From Legionella genomosp. 1 (GTDB taxonomy: Bacteria > Pseudomonadota > Gammaproteobacteria > Legionellales > Legionellaceae), in contig CAMDBQ010000086.1 in assembly GCA_945889365.1 (NCBI GenBank), forward strand, positions 1-6,533: 6,533 bases of DNA. Reading direction: 5' to 3'. The position numbers were made by a program, and so were the translations under genes. Below are positions 6,161 to 6,533 of this stretch, one piece after another (positions within the stretch are counted from its first letter, which is position 1; each line of letters starts with the position of its first letter). The notes below the pieces were generated by a model. The model was not told the DNA's origin. It saw only the letters and a list, made by a program, of their open reading frames with translations, and made no database searches.

Positions 6161-6533
6161 TTATTCCGATGCTTCTGCTGACTTCAATTCATCGTCCCCA
6201 TAATAACTAATCCCCAGTTTAATCCGATCTCGCTCATTCTGCTTACGCCAGGCATTAGTATCACGCAGAGAATACACGCAACCGCAGTATTCTTGTTTGT
6301 AAAAATTTTCACGCTTGGCAATCTCATACATCCGAGATGAACCGCCATTTTTTCGCCAATTATAGGTCCAATACTCCATACCAGGATAACGACTGGCCGC
6401 ACGAATACCGGCATCATTAATTTGATTCATGTCTTTCCATCGGGATATGCCCAAAGAGGTGCAAATCACCGGAAACCCATGCTCATGCGCATACAAAGCT
6501 GTGCGTTCAAAACGCATATCAAAACAAGTGGTG
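6161..6533 (-). CDS. queH: Epoxyqueuosine reductase QueH, C-terminal part (cut by the window edge)
   Basis: QueH reduces epoxyqueuosine to queuosine, the last step of queuosine synthesis at wobble position 34 of tRNAs for Tyr, His, Asp and Asn. It is the iron-sulfur, cobalamin-independent alternative to QueG. The visible 124 or so codons read TTCFDMRFERTALYAHEHGF, then TSLGISRWKDMNQINDAG, then FYKQEYCGCVYSLRDTN. These are the family's C-F-D-x-R-F-E-R-T, S-x-x-K-x-x-x-x-I-N and Y-C-G-C-x-Y-S landmarks, whose Cys residues belong to the conserved metal/cluster-binding set. The frame stays open to the edge at 6533, so the internal ATG at 6515-6517 is not the start. The N-terminal Cys-rich region lies outside the window. 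The stop TAA (6161-6163) is followed by the 13-bp palindrome and then the ZIP-like gene. Confidence 0.92.
   Translation of the reverse strand, partial: TTCFDMRFERTALYAHEHGFPVICTSLGISRWKDMNQINDAGIRAASRYPGMEYWTYNWRKNGGSSRMYEIAKRENFYKQEYCGCVYSLRDTNAWRKQNERDRIKLGISYYGDDELKSAEASE

Overview
The window looks like a moderate-GC gammaproteobacterial chromosome segment. The guess rests on the overall style of the valyl-tRNA synthetase and the QueH C-terminus. An intracellular or amoeba-associated lineage such as Legionellales is possible but unproven. The right half is ordinary housekeeping sequence; the left third is accessory sequence with decaying mobile DNA.

Left part (1-1861). A small secreted Cys-rich protein (146-364, +) has six cysteines in the spacing of the CS-alpha-beta (defensin/scorpion-toxin) fold: C-x7-C-x3-C-x9-C-x10-C-x-C. 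After it comes the N-terminal remnant of an ISAzo13-family transposase (419-748, +), broken by two stops and two compensating frameshifts. Head-to-head against it lies a decayed group II intron on the minus strand (about 752-1663). Its reverse transcriptase keeps the GFRPGR, LPQG and YADD motifs but carries an in-frame TAA and a frameshift, and has lost both ends. The apparent 5' end of the intron abuts a short GC-rich palindrome of a REP-like type (1664-1687). I see no gene in 1688-1861, only a candidate promoter.

Middle (1862-5210). An AT-rich orphan gene of unknown function (171 codons) is followed after 67 bp by a complete valS, which has its own candidate sigma-70 promoter.

Right part (5211-6533). 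On the minus strand, convergent with valS, are queH (epoxyqueuosine reductase, cut by the right edge) and an eight-helix membrane protein resembling the ZIP metal-transporter family but without its classical metal-binding motifs. A perfect 13-bp inverted repeat lies between them, and a hairpin lies in the convergent valS/ZIP-like spacer. valS charges tRNA-Val and queH finishes queuosine in GUN-anticodon tRNAs, so both serve translation. The membrane protein has no evident functional tie beyond position.

The most interesting item is the defensin-like peptide. Its spacing is the textbook pattern, but the mature peptide has no Lys or Arg and is rich in His, unlike typical cationic defensins.
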